Shown here one piece after another: positions 48,934-56,928 of a DNA stretch of 64,000 bases. How positions within the stretch are numbered: the first letter of the stretch is position 1; the number at the start of each line of letters is the position of its first letter. A program made the position numbers and the translations under genes. The notes beneath the pieces are model-generated. The model ran no database searches. It was not told the origin of the DNA and worked only from the letters and a program-made list of their open reading frames with translations. This DNA is from Paraburkholderia sp. CNPSo 3274 (lineage in GTDB: Bacteria > Pseudomonadota > Gammaproteobacteria > Burkholderiales > Burkholderiaceae), in NCBI RefSeq assembly GCF_024206475.1, contig NZ_JAMBPR010000037.1:1-64000 (forward strand), in the 5' to 3' direction.

Positions 48934-50199
48934 ATGTGGTATGCCCTTGTCGAACAACAGCGCCAATGGATGCGCGCATGGCGCGCGGCGGCGCAGTACG
49001 CGCGCCATGCATGTGATGCGTGGCCCGCACCGCCGCTGGCGCATGCCGCCTCGTCCTGCTATGCGGATCTGTTCGAGCCCCTGCTCGGCCTCACGGAGGA
49101 GCCGCCGCCGTTTGCGATCCGTTCCATCGCGCTCGATGGGAGGCATTGCGAAGTTGACGAACGTATCGTCGCGCATACTCCGTTCTGCGACTTGCGGTGC
49201 GTTGCACGCGCACGCGCCGAGCGCGCCGTTCTGCTGTGCACACCGCTGGCCGGCCACGCGGCCGTCATGATGCGGGAGACCGTTGAGGCGCTGCTCGCCG
49301 ACGGCGACGTCTATATCACCGACTGGATCAACGCGCGCGACGTACCGCTCGCAGCGGGCCGCTTCGGCCTCGATGAGTATGTCGCGATGCTGGACGCCTT
49401 CATCGACAGGCTTGCGCGGGACAAGCGGCCGCTGCACGTCATCGCCGTCTGCCAGTCCACGTTTCCTGCGCTCGGGGCGCTGGCGCTGCGCGCGCAGCGC
49501 GGCTGCGCTCCGCCCACGAGCATCACACTGATTGGCGGCCCGCTCGACGCACGCATCAATCCGAGCACGCTCGGTCTCGCGGCCGCATCGCATTCGCCTG
49601 ACTGGTGCGAGCGCCACCTGATCGACATCGTTCCAGCCGGGTTTGCCGGGCAAGGCCGGTACGTGTTCCCGACCTACCTGCAGCAGGCCGAGATTGCGAT
49701 CGTTTATCCGCATCGCTATGTGGCGCTGGTAGACCACTACACAAAGGCAACCTCGCGCGGCGATACTAGCGCGCTTGCCGATGCGCGCCGCGCGTTGAAA
49801 GAGTACACCGCGCTGCTCGACATGCCGGCTGAATATTTTCTCGATACCGTGGATATCGTATTCCATCGCGCAATGCTGGCGCAACGCGCATGGCGTGTAA
49901 GCGGTACGCTCGTCGAGCCCTCGGCGCTGCGCTACGTCGAGTTGCTGACCGTCGAGGGCACGCGCGATGCCGTCACCGGCGCCGGACAAACGCATGCGGC
50001 CCTGAACATGTGCAGTGGCATTGCGGCAGCAGCGCGGCAGCAGCTCGATGTCGAGGGTTGCGATCATTACGGGCTGTTTACCGGCGAATGCTGGCGCGAC
50101 GAAGTGCATCCGGCGCTGCAAGCAGCGTTCATCCGCGCAGAAGCGGCCCGGATGCGGCGGTGCACGACGCCGCGCCGGTCGGGGGTCGTGCCGGGGTGA
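48934..50199 (+). CDS. phaZ: intracellular poly(3-hydroxybutyrate) depolymerase
   Basis: 421 residues of the PhaZ intracellular depolymerase family, which mobilises native PHB granules. Family segments: LCTPLAGHAAVMMRETVEAL, GDVYITDWINARDVPL, FGLDEYVAMLDAFIDRL, and the nucleophile C173 in HVIAVCQSTFPAL (the family uses Cys rather than Ser). The C-terminal PHB_depo domain includes YPTYLQQ-like FPTYLQQAEI and VEGTRDAVTGAGQTHAA, with GCDHYGLFTG supplying the His. Start ATG 48934 has GAGG. It lies 8 bases after the polX remnant. Confidence 0.9.
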   Translation: MWYALVEQQRQWMRAWRAAAQYARHACDAWPAPPLAHAASSCYADLFEPLLGLTEEPPPFAIRSIALDGRHCEVDERIVAHTPFCDLRCVARARAERAVLLCTPLAGHAAVMMRETVEALLADGDVYITDWINARDVPLAAGRFGLDEYVAMLDAFIDRLARDKRPLHVIAVCQSTFPALGALALRAQRGCAPPTSITLIGGPLDARINPSTLGLAAASHSPDWCERHLIDIVPAGFAGQGRYVFPTYLQQAEIAIVYPHRYVALVDHYTKATSRGDTSALADARRALKEYTALLDMPAEYFLDTVDIVFHRAMLAQRAWRVSGTLVEPSALRYVELLTVEGTRDAVTGAGQTHAALNMCSGIAAAARQQLDVEGCDHYGLFTGECWRDEVHPALQAAFIRAEAARMRRCTTPRRSGVVPG

Positions 50200-50397
50200 G
50201 ATCGCCGTGGTGCACGGCCCGACAGGCGGGCGCGGCCAGATCAGTCTGAACGAAAGCGAACAGATCACTGGCGCCCAAGCCACACACGTACGTCGCGTGG
50301 CGCAGTTGATGCAGCGCGAACAGGCCGCCCGCGTCGCCGTTGCATACGTCGAAGGATTGCATCGCGCTCCCCGCATGCTTGTGCGCGTTAGCGTGCG

Positions 50398-52653
50398 CTA
50401 TTTGCACACCTCGCCTTCGTAGTCCGAGGCCGTCTGACCGATACGCAATTTCGCTTCGCCCATGTCGAGTACCGCCAGCGCCGCCGCACGGCCAAGCGAC
50501 TGCAGCGACGCAATCGACTCCGCCGAAAAATCGAAGTCGCGCGCAAATGTCACGCTGTCCATGGTCGCGCCTTCGAGCGCGATACGATGAATCTGCACCG
50601 GCGCGTGGTTGCACATCAAGCGGATGTACTCCGGCGACTGCCGCGCGCGCGCGGCGGCCGCAGCGTCGAGCTGGCCGGTGATGCGCTCGACGAGATCGCG
50701 GAAGTCGTTGGCGTTCTCCTCGAAGCGCAGATCGTTGCGCACGCGGTCCGCATAGACGATCTCGTCCCGGCGCAGCATCACCTCGAAGAGATTCGACGGC
50801 GAGTTGCTGACGATGCCGCCGTCCCAGTAGGCGCGGCCCTCCACTGTCATCCACGGCATCGCTGGCGGCAGACTGCCGCTTGCGAGCAGATGCTCGGGGG
50901 TCAGACGGTCGACGTAGCTGTCGAAAATGCGCCGCTCGCCGCTTGCGACTTCCACGGCACCGAGCAGCAGTCGCGTTGGGCTTGCCGCCAGCGCGTCGAA
51001 GTCGACGTAGCGGCGCAATAGCGCGAGCATGGGCTGCGTGTCGTAGTAGCTCGTCCACCACGGCGCGAAGCTGCCGATTCGCGGCGCGTCCATCCACCAG
51101 CGCGGACGCATGAAATTCGGCACGCCAAAAAGCGCGAGGTGCCAGGCTAGTTCGGTCTGCCACAGATGCGCGCAGGACCGTGGCGCGGCGAGACCCTCGA
51201 TCGACAGTTCGTGCCAGAAGGCATTGAGCACCGCAACCGCGTGGCCGGGATGGCTCGCGACGATCGCGCCGTTGAACGCGCCAATCGATACGGCCGAGAC
51301 GATATCGGGGCGAACGCCATGCGACTCCAGCGCGCCGATAGCCCCGCTCTCGAACGCGCCGAGCGCGCCGCCACCCTGCAGGATGAGCACGGTCTGGGAA
51401 GGCAGTGCGCCAAGGCGCGAGCCCACTTGCTTGAGTGCTGCTCCACTGCTCGCGAGATTGCGCCGGTGGCGGATCATCTCTTCGGCGGCGACCGCTTCGT
51501 CGGCCGGCGCACCGATAGAGAACATCGCTCGCAGCACGTTGTGCCTCATGAATAGCAGCGAGTACGGCCGCTGCGGAAACTCGCCCCGCTCGACGACCTC
51601 CAGTGCATTGAACGGATCGCCCAGAAAGTTGTAGGGCACGTCGAAGACATCGCCATAGAAGATCGAGACGTCACGGTACGGCATGCGCGCGCCGCGCATG
51701 TTGCGAGCGGCGAGGCGCCCCTGGCGCACCGCGTTGTCCCAGTGCTCGACGCGGCGGCGCGCGCCCAGCATGGGGTCATGGAAGTTCGCGACATCGCCTG
51801 CGGCGTAGATGTCCGGGTCGGACGACTGCAGACACTCGTCGACGAGCACGCCATCGGCCAGCTCGACCCCATTGCCCGCAAGCCATGCGCAGTTCGGCTC
51901 CACGCCCGTCGCGACGACGCCGAGTTCACACGCGAGCGCGCGGCCATCGCTGAGCACCGCGCCCGTCAGCGTGTCGTGCCCCGTGAGACGCTCGACCGTG
52001 AGCCCGGTCAGCACCTCGACGCCGTGCTTTGCGCACAGCTTCCTGAAATGTGCCGAGAGCAAGGCGGAATGCAACTGCGGCAGCATCTGCTCACCGCGCT
52101 CGACCAGTGTCACCTCGAGGCCCAGCTCGCGCAACGCCGCCGCGGCCTCGACACCCACGAAGCCCGCGCCGATCACGAGCGCCCGGCGCTTGCCCACCGC
52201 ATCCGCTCGCAACGCAACGGCGTCGCCGATGTCGTGCAGGCACTGCACGCCCGCAAGCGTGGCGCCGGGAACCTTCAGCATGTGCGGGGAGGCGCCCGTC
52301 GCGATCAGCAGCTTGCCGTAGCCCACCGCGCTGCCGTCTGCGAGCTGCACGCGGTGCGCGGCACGATCGACCGCCGCAGCCCGCGCGTGCAGCAGCAACG
52401 CAATGCTCTGCTTCTCGTAAAAGTCCGCCGGGTGGATCGTGGCCCGCGCGGCGCCGACCTTTCCCGTGAGGAAACCCTTCGTGAGCGGCGGCCGCCGGTA
52501 GGGTAGAACGGGTTCGCCACACAGGATCGCAATGCTCGCTCCCGGCTCTTCATGGCGCAGCGAGCGCGCAGCCGACACGCTCGCGATGCCGCCGCCTACC
52601 AGCACGTAGTCGAAACGCTGCTCGCGCATGCCTTGCCCCTGCGCGCGGTTCAT
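50398..52653 (-). CDS. FAD-dependent NAD(P)H oxidoreductase fused to a patatin-like phospholipase
   Basis: 751 residues in one frame. Residues ~14-400 are a ferredoxin-reductase-like flavoprotein: FAD site YVLVGGGIASVSAA, RRPPLTKGFLTG, NAD site ALVIGAGFVGVEAAAALREL, and DIYAAGDVANF. Residues ~440-745 are a patatin domain: oxyanion loop ILQGGGALGAFESGAI, nucleophile motif AVSIGAFNGA (A-x-S-x-G instead of G-x-S-x-G), and catalytic Asp in YWDGGIVSNSP. Start 52653 overlaps the flavodoxin stop (ATGA); ATG 52629 has a better ribosome binding site (AGGGG) and is an alternative. A redox-coupled lipase or PHB-granule enzyme is conceivable; no precedent is known to me. Confidence 0.85.
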   Translation of the reverse strand: MNRAQGQGMREQRFDYVLVGGGIASVSAARSLRHEEPGASIAILCGEPVLPYRRPPLTKGFLTGKVGAARATIHPADFYEKQSIALLLHARAAAVDRAAHRVQLADGSAVGYGKLLIATGASPHMLKVPGATLAGVQCLHDIGDAVALRADAVGKRRALVIGAGFVGVEAAAALRELGLEVTLVERGEQMLPQLHSALLSAHFRKLCAKHGVEVLTGLTVERLTGHDTLTGAVLSDGRALACELGVVATGVEPNCAWLAGNGVELADGVLVDECLQSSDPDIYAAGDVANFHDPMLGARRRVEHWDNAVRQGRLAARNMRGARMPYRDVSIFYGDVFDVPYNFLGDPFNALEVVERGEFPQRPYSLLFMRHNVLRAMFSIGAPADEAVAAEEMIRHRRNLASSGAALKQVGSRLGALPSQTVLILQGGGALGAFESGAIGALESHGVRPDIVSAVSIGAFNGAIVASHPGHAVAVLNAFWHELSIEGLAAPRSCAHLWQTELAWHLALFGVPNFMRPRWWMDAPRIGSFAPWWTSYYDTQPMLALLRRYVDFDALAASPTRLLLGAVEVASGERRIFDSYVDRLTPEHLLASGSLPPAMPWMTVEGRAYWDGGIVSNSPSNLFEVMLRRDEIVYADRVRNDLRFEENANDFRDLVERITGQLDAAAAARARQSPEYIRLMCNHAPVQIHRIALEGATMDSVTFARDFDFSAESIASLQSLGRAAALAVLDMGEAKLRIGQTASDYEGEVCK

Positions 52654-53186
52654 CTGGCCGCCGCCGCATGCTCGCGCGCGGCGAGTGCATCCTTGATCGC
52701 CAGTACGAAGCGGGAAACCTTCTCGACTGCCGGGTCGGTCCGCATGTCTCGCGCGGAAATCGCACAGGTCGCGATCGGCGCGCGCCGCGCGAGCTGCTCC
52801 ATCTGCGCGAATGCGTCTTCGCTGCCACGTCCGCCCATCGTGCAGAAGAACGCCACCGTGCGCATCTGGTGCCAGTGCAACGAAAGCCACGTCGCTACCG
52901 GCGCCGACGCGCGCGCCGCCCACACTGGCGTACCGATCAGGACGACGTCGTAGTCGGCCAGCGTATGCGTCATCGGCTGCAAATGCGCGGGGCGCTTGCG
53001 GACCACGTCGAGGATCGAAAGCAGGAAGCCTAAAGGGCCCACACGGCGCCGGAATTCGACCTCGTGCAGCCGTTCATAATCCCCTTCGAGTTCGGCGGCG
53101 AGCCGCCCGGCGAACTCCGCCGTCGTCTCGCTGCGCGAATAGAAGACCACAAGGATCCTTGATGGTGCATTCAAGGCGACCTCCAT
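52650..53186 (-). CDS. flavodoxin-family protein
   Basis: 178 residues. The FMN phosphate loop is VVFYSRSETTAEFAGRLA, followed by the flavodoxin core with DVVLIGTPVWAARASAPVAT and TVAFFCTMGGRGSEDAF. It is expected to carry electrons or act as an NAD(P)H:quinone reductase partner. Its stop overlaps the start of the flavoprotein-patatin gene, which suggests that the two form an electron-transfer pair. It is 29 bases after the CBS gene. Confidence 0.88.
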   Translation of the reverse strand: MEVALNAPSRILVVFYSRSETTAEFAGRLAAELEGDYERLHEVEFRRRVGPLGFLLSILDVVRKRPAHLQPMTHTLADYDVVLIGTPVWAARASAPVATWLSLHWHQMRTVAFFCTMGGRGSEDAFAQMEQLARRAPIATCAISARDMRTDPAVEKVSRFVLAIKDALAAREHAAAAR

Positions 53187-53215
53187 TCAATCTTTCCGAT
53201 GCCAAGCACTCCGCA

Positions 53216-53665
53216 CTATGCGCGGCGCTTCTCTTCGAGATGCGGCTGGCGCGCCGAAATGAGGCGCAGTTCGTCTAGCAGGCTTGCAGCCGCATGAAGC
53301 AGATCGTCGAGCGAAACGATACCGATCAGTCCGCCGTCTACGCCGATCACGGGCAGCCGGCGCACGCCATGCAAGCGCATGCGCCTCGCGAGCAGCCAGA
53401 TATCGTCGGCGCCATCCGCAATCAATGCGGGCGTCGACATCACATCGCCGGCGTACAGCTCGCCCGCCTGCGCATCCGGGCTGACCACGGCCAGCACGAT
53501 ATCCCGATCGGTCAGCACGCCAAGGGGCACGCGCACGCCCTCCTTGTCTTGCACCACCACCAGATCTCCGGCATGCAGCGCGCGCATTCTCGCCGCGGCT
53601 TCGACGATGGATGTTTGCGGATCGCAGGTGGCGACTTCGCGTGTACAAAGCGTGGCGGCGTTCAT
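53216..53665 (-). CDS. CBS-pair protein
   Basis: 149 residues made of two CBS motifs: CTREVATCDPQTSIVEAAAR with LVVVQDKEGVRVPLGVLTDR, and VMSTPALIADGADDIWLLAR with VRRLPVIGVDGGLIGIVSLD. Stand-alone CBS pairs bind AMP/ATP or SAM and act as energy sensors. ATG 53665 is chosen for its GGAAGGA ribosome binding site and because it overlaps the stop of the small gene upstream (ATGA). Confidence 0.88.
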   Translation of the reverse strand: MNAATLCTREVATCDPQTSIVEAAARMRALHAGDLVVVQDKEGVRVPLGVLTDRDIVLAVVSPDAQAGELYAGDVMSTPALIADGADDIWLLARRMRLHGVRRLPVIGVDGGLIGIVSLDDLLHAAASLLDELRLISARQPHLEEKRRA

Positions 53666-53892
53666 TGCGCATCCTTCCATACGGCAAGCAATCGTTCGCA
53701 CGAGCCGACGTGGCTCCTCTCTTCGCACCCGAGCGCGAACGGGACGCCCGCATCCACGGCGTGCTCTGGCACGAAGTCCGCTACCAGCGCGTCACCGAAA
53801 CGGTGTACGACGAGAACGCCCGTGCAGACGATGGCCGAGGCGGGCACGATGCCGAACGCAAGGCGCTCGAATCGGCGGAAGAAGTGATACAT
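53662..53892 (-). CDS. 76-residue putative membrane-anchored small protein
   Basis: ATG 53892 has GGGAG 8 bases upstream and the stop overlaps the CBS gene start. The peptide begins MYHFFRRFERLAFGIVPASA, with one hydrophobic helix (AFGIVPASAIVCTGVLVV) and a polar C-terminus containing three Cys and an acidic patch. No family known. Position in the operon (BON - this - CBS) and translation signals support it as a real gene. Confidence 0.55.
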   Translation of the reverse strand: MYHFFRRFERLAFGIVPASAIVCTGVLVVHRFGDALVADFVPEHAVDAGVPFALGCEERSHVGSCERLLAVWKDAQ

Positions 53893-53908
53893 GGCAGTGC
53901 TCCCTGTT

Positions 53909-54559
53909 TCATTCGACGCTCAGAAGGTTGACGATCGTCTGCACGCCCGGCGTCGCCTTGGCCGCACCGTAGACGAGCTTGCGTTCGGCGTGCGAAGCAA
54001 CCTTGCCGGTCAGGGTGACCGTGCCGCCTTCGATCTTGATCTCGACGTGTTTCGCTTCCCGCTCCCCGTGCCGCCCAATCGCGGCGCGAATTCCGCGTGC
54101 GATGTCTTCGGCCGAGGTTGCACCGCGAATGCGGATCTTGTTGATCACGCCCGTTACACCGAGCAAATGCGCGATCGCTTGCTGCGCGGCGTGGCTCTGG
54201 TAGCCCCAGTCGCACTCGCCGAGCAACTTGACGCAACCCTTCTCGACCTCGACCTGGACGTCCTGGTTGTTGACGCCGACGGTCCATTCGAGGATCGCGC
54301 GCACCGTGTCCGCGATGTCTTCGTCTCTGCGCAAATCGTGAAGCGCCAGACGCACCTCCAACTCCACGACGATCCCTCGTACGCCCGCAACACGAGCGGT
54401 CGCCCGTTGCGCGGCGAGCTTAGCCGCGTAGCTCGCCGGATGTCCCGAGAGCGTCACTACGCCATTCGACACCTCCACGCCATTCGTCGCTGACTGGATC
54501 GACCGGTCGCACGCGATCTCGGCCTCCACGTCACGCTTCATTTCCAGATCGGATTTCAT
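53909..54559 (-). CDS. triple BON-domain protein
   Basis: 216 residues with three BON domains (about 8-75, 80-145, 148-215). Each has the pattern VxNGVVTLSG / GCVKLLGECDWGYQ / GGTVTLTGKVASHAE followed by a VxGVxxV strand-turn. There is no signal peptide, so unlike OsmY it should be cytoplasmic. BON domains bind phospholipid surfaces or other proteins. It belongs to a local family with 62678 and the broken 55334 copy, and sits between the quinone reductase and the small membrane protein. Confidence 0.9.
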   Translation of the reverse strand: MKSDLEMKRDVEAEIACDRSIQSATNGVEVSNGVVTLSGHPASYAAKLAAQRATARVAGVRGIVVELEVRLALHDLRRDEDIADTVRAILEWTVGVNNQDVQVEVEKGCVKLLGECDWGYQSHAAQQAIAHLLGVTGVINKIRIRGATSAEDIARGIRAAIGRHGEREAKHVEIKIEGGTVTLTGKVASHAERKLVYGAAKATPGVQTIVNLLSVE

Positions 54560-54609
54560 CGCTGTCCACTCCTGATTGCGTCCCGCCGCAGTCCCGTTTC
54601 ACCGAGGAT

Positions 54610-55218
54610 TCACGCTGTCGGTACCGCAGCAAAATGCCCGCGAACAAATTCACGCACCCGCGCGAGGTTTGCGGAGGCCGTAGCCGCAGGCATTGCCGGG
54701 CCGACTTCGTCGAAATGCAGGTGGCCGATCACATCGAAACCGGACGCGCGAAAAACGTGCGTGTCCTGCAGCAACTGCATCGCTTGCCACCGGCCGTCTT
54801 CGACGAACGATGTCAGCGGCGCGGCCGAGACTGTCACCACGACAGCCCGGCGTCCGGACAGCAAGCCGTGCACGCCGTCCGGTTGCGTTTCGTACGCGAA
54901 GCCGCGGCTGAACACGCGGTCGATATAGCCCTTCATCATCGCGGGCATCGCCATCCACCAGAGTGGATAGACGACCGTCACGACGTCTGCCGCGAGCACG
55001 TCTTTCTGCGCGATCACGACGTCGGCCATTCGAACGTGCACGTCGCTTCCCTCGGTCAATTCCTCCGCGGACAGCACGGGATCGAACCCCATGCGGTACA
55101 GCTCATGAACGCGCACGTCATGGCCTATGCGGACCAATTCCCCAAGGTACGCACGCGTCACGCCCATGGTGAAGCTGTCTTCCACCGGATGCGCGACCAC
55201 GATCAGGTGTTTCTGCAT
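54610..55218 (-). CDS. NAD(P)H:quinone oxidoreductase, MdaB/KefF-like flavodoxin fold
   Basis: 202 residues from ATG 55218 (AAGGAGG upstream). Flavodoxin-like fold 2 signatures: HLIVVAHPVEDSFTMGVTRA, ADVVTVVYPLWWMAMPAMMK, GYIDRVFSRGFAY, and VVVTVSAAPLTSF. Such enzymes reduce quinones by two electrons, or regulate K+ efflux as KefF. It heads the six-gene leftward operon ending with the flavoprotein-patatin fusion. An FNR box is centred 76 bp upstream. Confidence 0.9.
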   Translation of the reverse strand: MQKHLIVVAHPVEDSFTMGVTRAYLGELVRIGHDVRVHELYRMGFDPVLSAEELTEGSDVHVRMADVVIAQKDVLAADVVTVVYPLWWMAMPAMMKGYIDRVFSRGFAYETQPDGVHGLLSGRRAVVVTVSAAPLTSFVEDGRWQAMQLLQDTHVFRASGFDVIGHLHFDEVGPAMPAATASANLARVREFVRGHFAAVPTA

Positions 55219-55287
55219 GGCGGTGCCTCCTTTTTTAAAAAAAGCCGCACGAACATATTCATCGTGCGCGCGCCAGCCGCCATCCGA

Positions 55288-55301
55288 TTGACACACATCA
55301 A
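55288..55301 (-). promoter_or_regulatory. FNR box TTGAC-N4-ATCAA before quinone reductase operon
   Basis: TTGACACACATCAA, centred 76 bp upstream of ATG 55218. CACGAT is at the 21-bp -10 position (weak). Confidence 0.68.
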
Positions 55302-55333
55302 TCATGCGACGATCGCCCTGCCCGTCCCCCCGT

Positions 55334-55972
55334 TCACTCGACGACCAGCTCGTCCACCACGCGCCGCACGCCGCGCGTCGCCCAGGCGGCGCCACACGGC
55401 GCACGCCGGTCGCGCAGCGACGACACCTTGCCGCGCAGCGTCGCCACGCCATTTTCGACCGTGACGTGAATGCCTGCGAACTCCCGCTGGGCGCGGCGCG
55501 CGAGGGCCGCCGAAATGTGCTCGGCAACGTGGGCCACGGCGTCGCTGTTGCGCACGGCGATCCGGTTGGCCACGCCCATTACGCCGCGCATGCGGCTTAC
55601 CACCTTCTCGGCCAGATTGCTTTGATAGCCCCAGTCGACGTCGCCAACGAGCGTCACGCAGCCGCGCCACTTCGACGTGAACCTGGCTCTCGGCGAGACC
55701 CGCCTGCCAGCGCAGTGCAAGCACGATGGCTTGGGCGAGATCAACGTCTGCATGCTGAACCGCCGGCGGCAGGGCGATCGTGAGCTCGATAACTATCGCG
55801 CGGCAGCCGGACACGCGCTCAACAGCTCGCTGGACGGCCATCTTTTGCGCGTAGCCCGGCACCGTGCCCGACAACGTCACGATACGGTCCTGAACGCCGA
55901 CATCGACACGCGAGATATCCACCTCAGGATCCCACGCGAGTTCGCATGCCACCTCGTCTCTCAATACTTCAT
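55334..55972 (-). pseudogene. triple BON-domain protein gene with frameshifts
   Basis: Paralogue of the intact BON genes at 53909 and 62678. The N-terminal part is in one frame (DEVACELAWDPEVDISRVDV, VQDRIVTLSGTVPGYAQKMA) until about 55660. The rest is in another frame (GCVTLVGDVDWGYQSNLAEK, then HVTVENGVATLRGKVSSLRD to the stop at 55334). A second problem lies at the start: ATG 55972 is followed by Lys-Tyr-TGA, and a further one-base shift is needed to reach LRDEVA. Two lesions make a real pseudogene more likely than a sequencing error. An FNR-like box remains upstream. Confidence 0.75.
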
Positions 55973-56051
55973 CGGATTTTATTACCGCCTCCTGTCGAGC
56001 GTTCTGCCCGGTTGCGCCGATTCAAGCATCGCTCGGCGCGACACAGCGCGG

Positions 56052-56065
56052 CTGATATCGATCAA
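56052..56065 (-). promoter_or_regulatory. FNR-like box CTGAT-N4-ATCAA overlapping the atpG stop
   Basis: CTGATATCGATCAA; its right half contains the TGA stop codon of the ATPase gamma gene (56062-56064, minus strand). It lies about 86 bp before the broken BON gene. Confidence 0.5.
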
Positions 56066-56928
56066 TCCATTGCGCGCCGCGCCGCTGCGCGTGCCGTGGT
56101 CAGCTCGACGATTTCCGCGGTGACCTCGTCCTGGCGCATCGCACGATACTGTTGCGAAAGGCTGGACAGCCGCTCTTGCACGTTCGTGCGCGCGGCAAGC
56201 ATCGCGCGTACGCGCGCCTCGTTCTCGGCGGCGAACGCGAGCATCAGCGCTTCGCACAGTTCCAGCGACACATAAAGCTCGACGAGCCGCGCCAGAAGCC
56301 GCGCGGGCGGCATGTTGACAAGCGGCGGCAGCGCGCGCGGCGTCACGTGAAAGCGCGCGAAATCGAACGGAATGAGCGTGCGCTGCGCGACGCGCAGCCG
56401 CGACTCGCCTGGCAACGCGTGCGTGACCATGACGCGTGTCGCGCGTTCGCCATCGGCAAGCCGCGCACAGAGCGCATCGGACACGCGGGCGGCGAGATGG
56501 GGAACGGCTGCCGGATGCGCGGCCATCGGGGCGGACCAGCCTTCTGCGAGGCCACGCTCCGCGCATGCGCTCACGAGCCGTGTGCCGACCAGCAGCCATT
56601 GACTGTCGCGCTCGCCAGGGCGGTGCATCGCCGCATCCGCGATCCGGTCGTTCAGGCCGCCAACAAAGCCCTGCTCCGCGCCGATGACGATGCACACCTC
56701 GGCGCCGTCGTCCTCTTTCATAGTCTTTGTCGACGCGCTCGAAGGGTCGAATGCAAGGACGTCGCCAATCGCGGTCCCGGCCGCTGCCGCGCAAGCGCGG
56801 ATTCCCGCGAGCCTTGCGTGCGCGTCGCGCGAGCGCGCCGCGGCAATCCCACGCATGGCGCCGACCACGGCTTCGAGCTGATGGGTCGCGCCGATGCGCG
56901 CTTCGATCTCGCCGAGCTTGCCGCTCAT
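56062..56928 (-). CDS. atpG: N-type ATPase gamma subunit
   Basis: 288 residues. Gamma-subunit ends are visible: N-terminal GKLGEIEARIGATHQLEAVV with MRGIAAARSRDA, and C-terminal ELCEALMLAFAAENEARVRA followed by NVQERLSSLSQQYRAMRQDE. These form the central coiled-coil shaft. Start ATG 56928 overlaps the atpA stop. It is the last gene of atpDCQRBEFAG, as in other N-ATPase operons. Confidence 0.9.
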   Translation of the reverse strand: MSGKLGEIEARIGATHQLEAVVGAMRGIAAARSRDAHARLAGIRACAAAAGTAIGDVLAFDPSSASTKTMKEDDGAEVCIVIGAEQGFVGGLNDRIADAAMHRPGERDSQWLLVGTRLVSACAERGLAEGWSAPMAAHPAAVPHLAARVSDALCARLADGERATRVMVTHALPGESRLRVAQRTLIPFDFARFHVTPRALPPLVNMPPARLLARLVELYVSLELCEALMLAFAAENEARVRAMLAARTNVQERLSSLSQQYRAMRQDEVTAEIVELTTARAAARRAMD

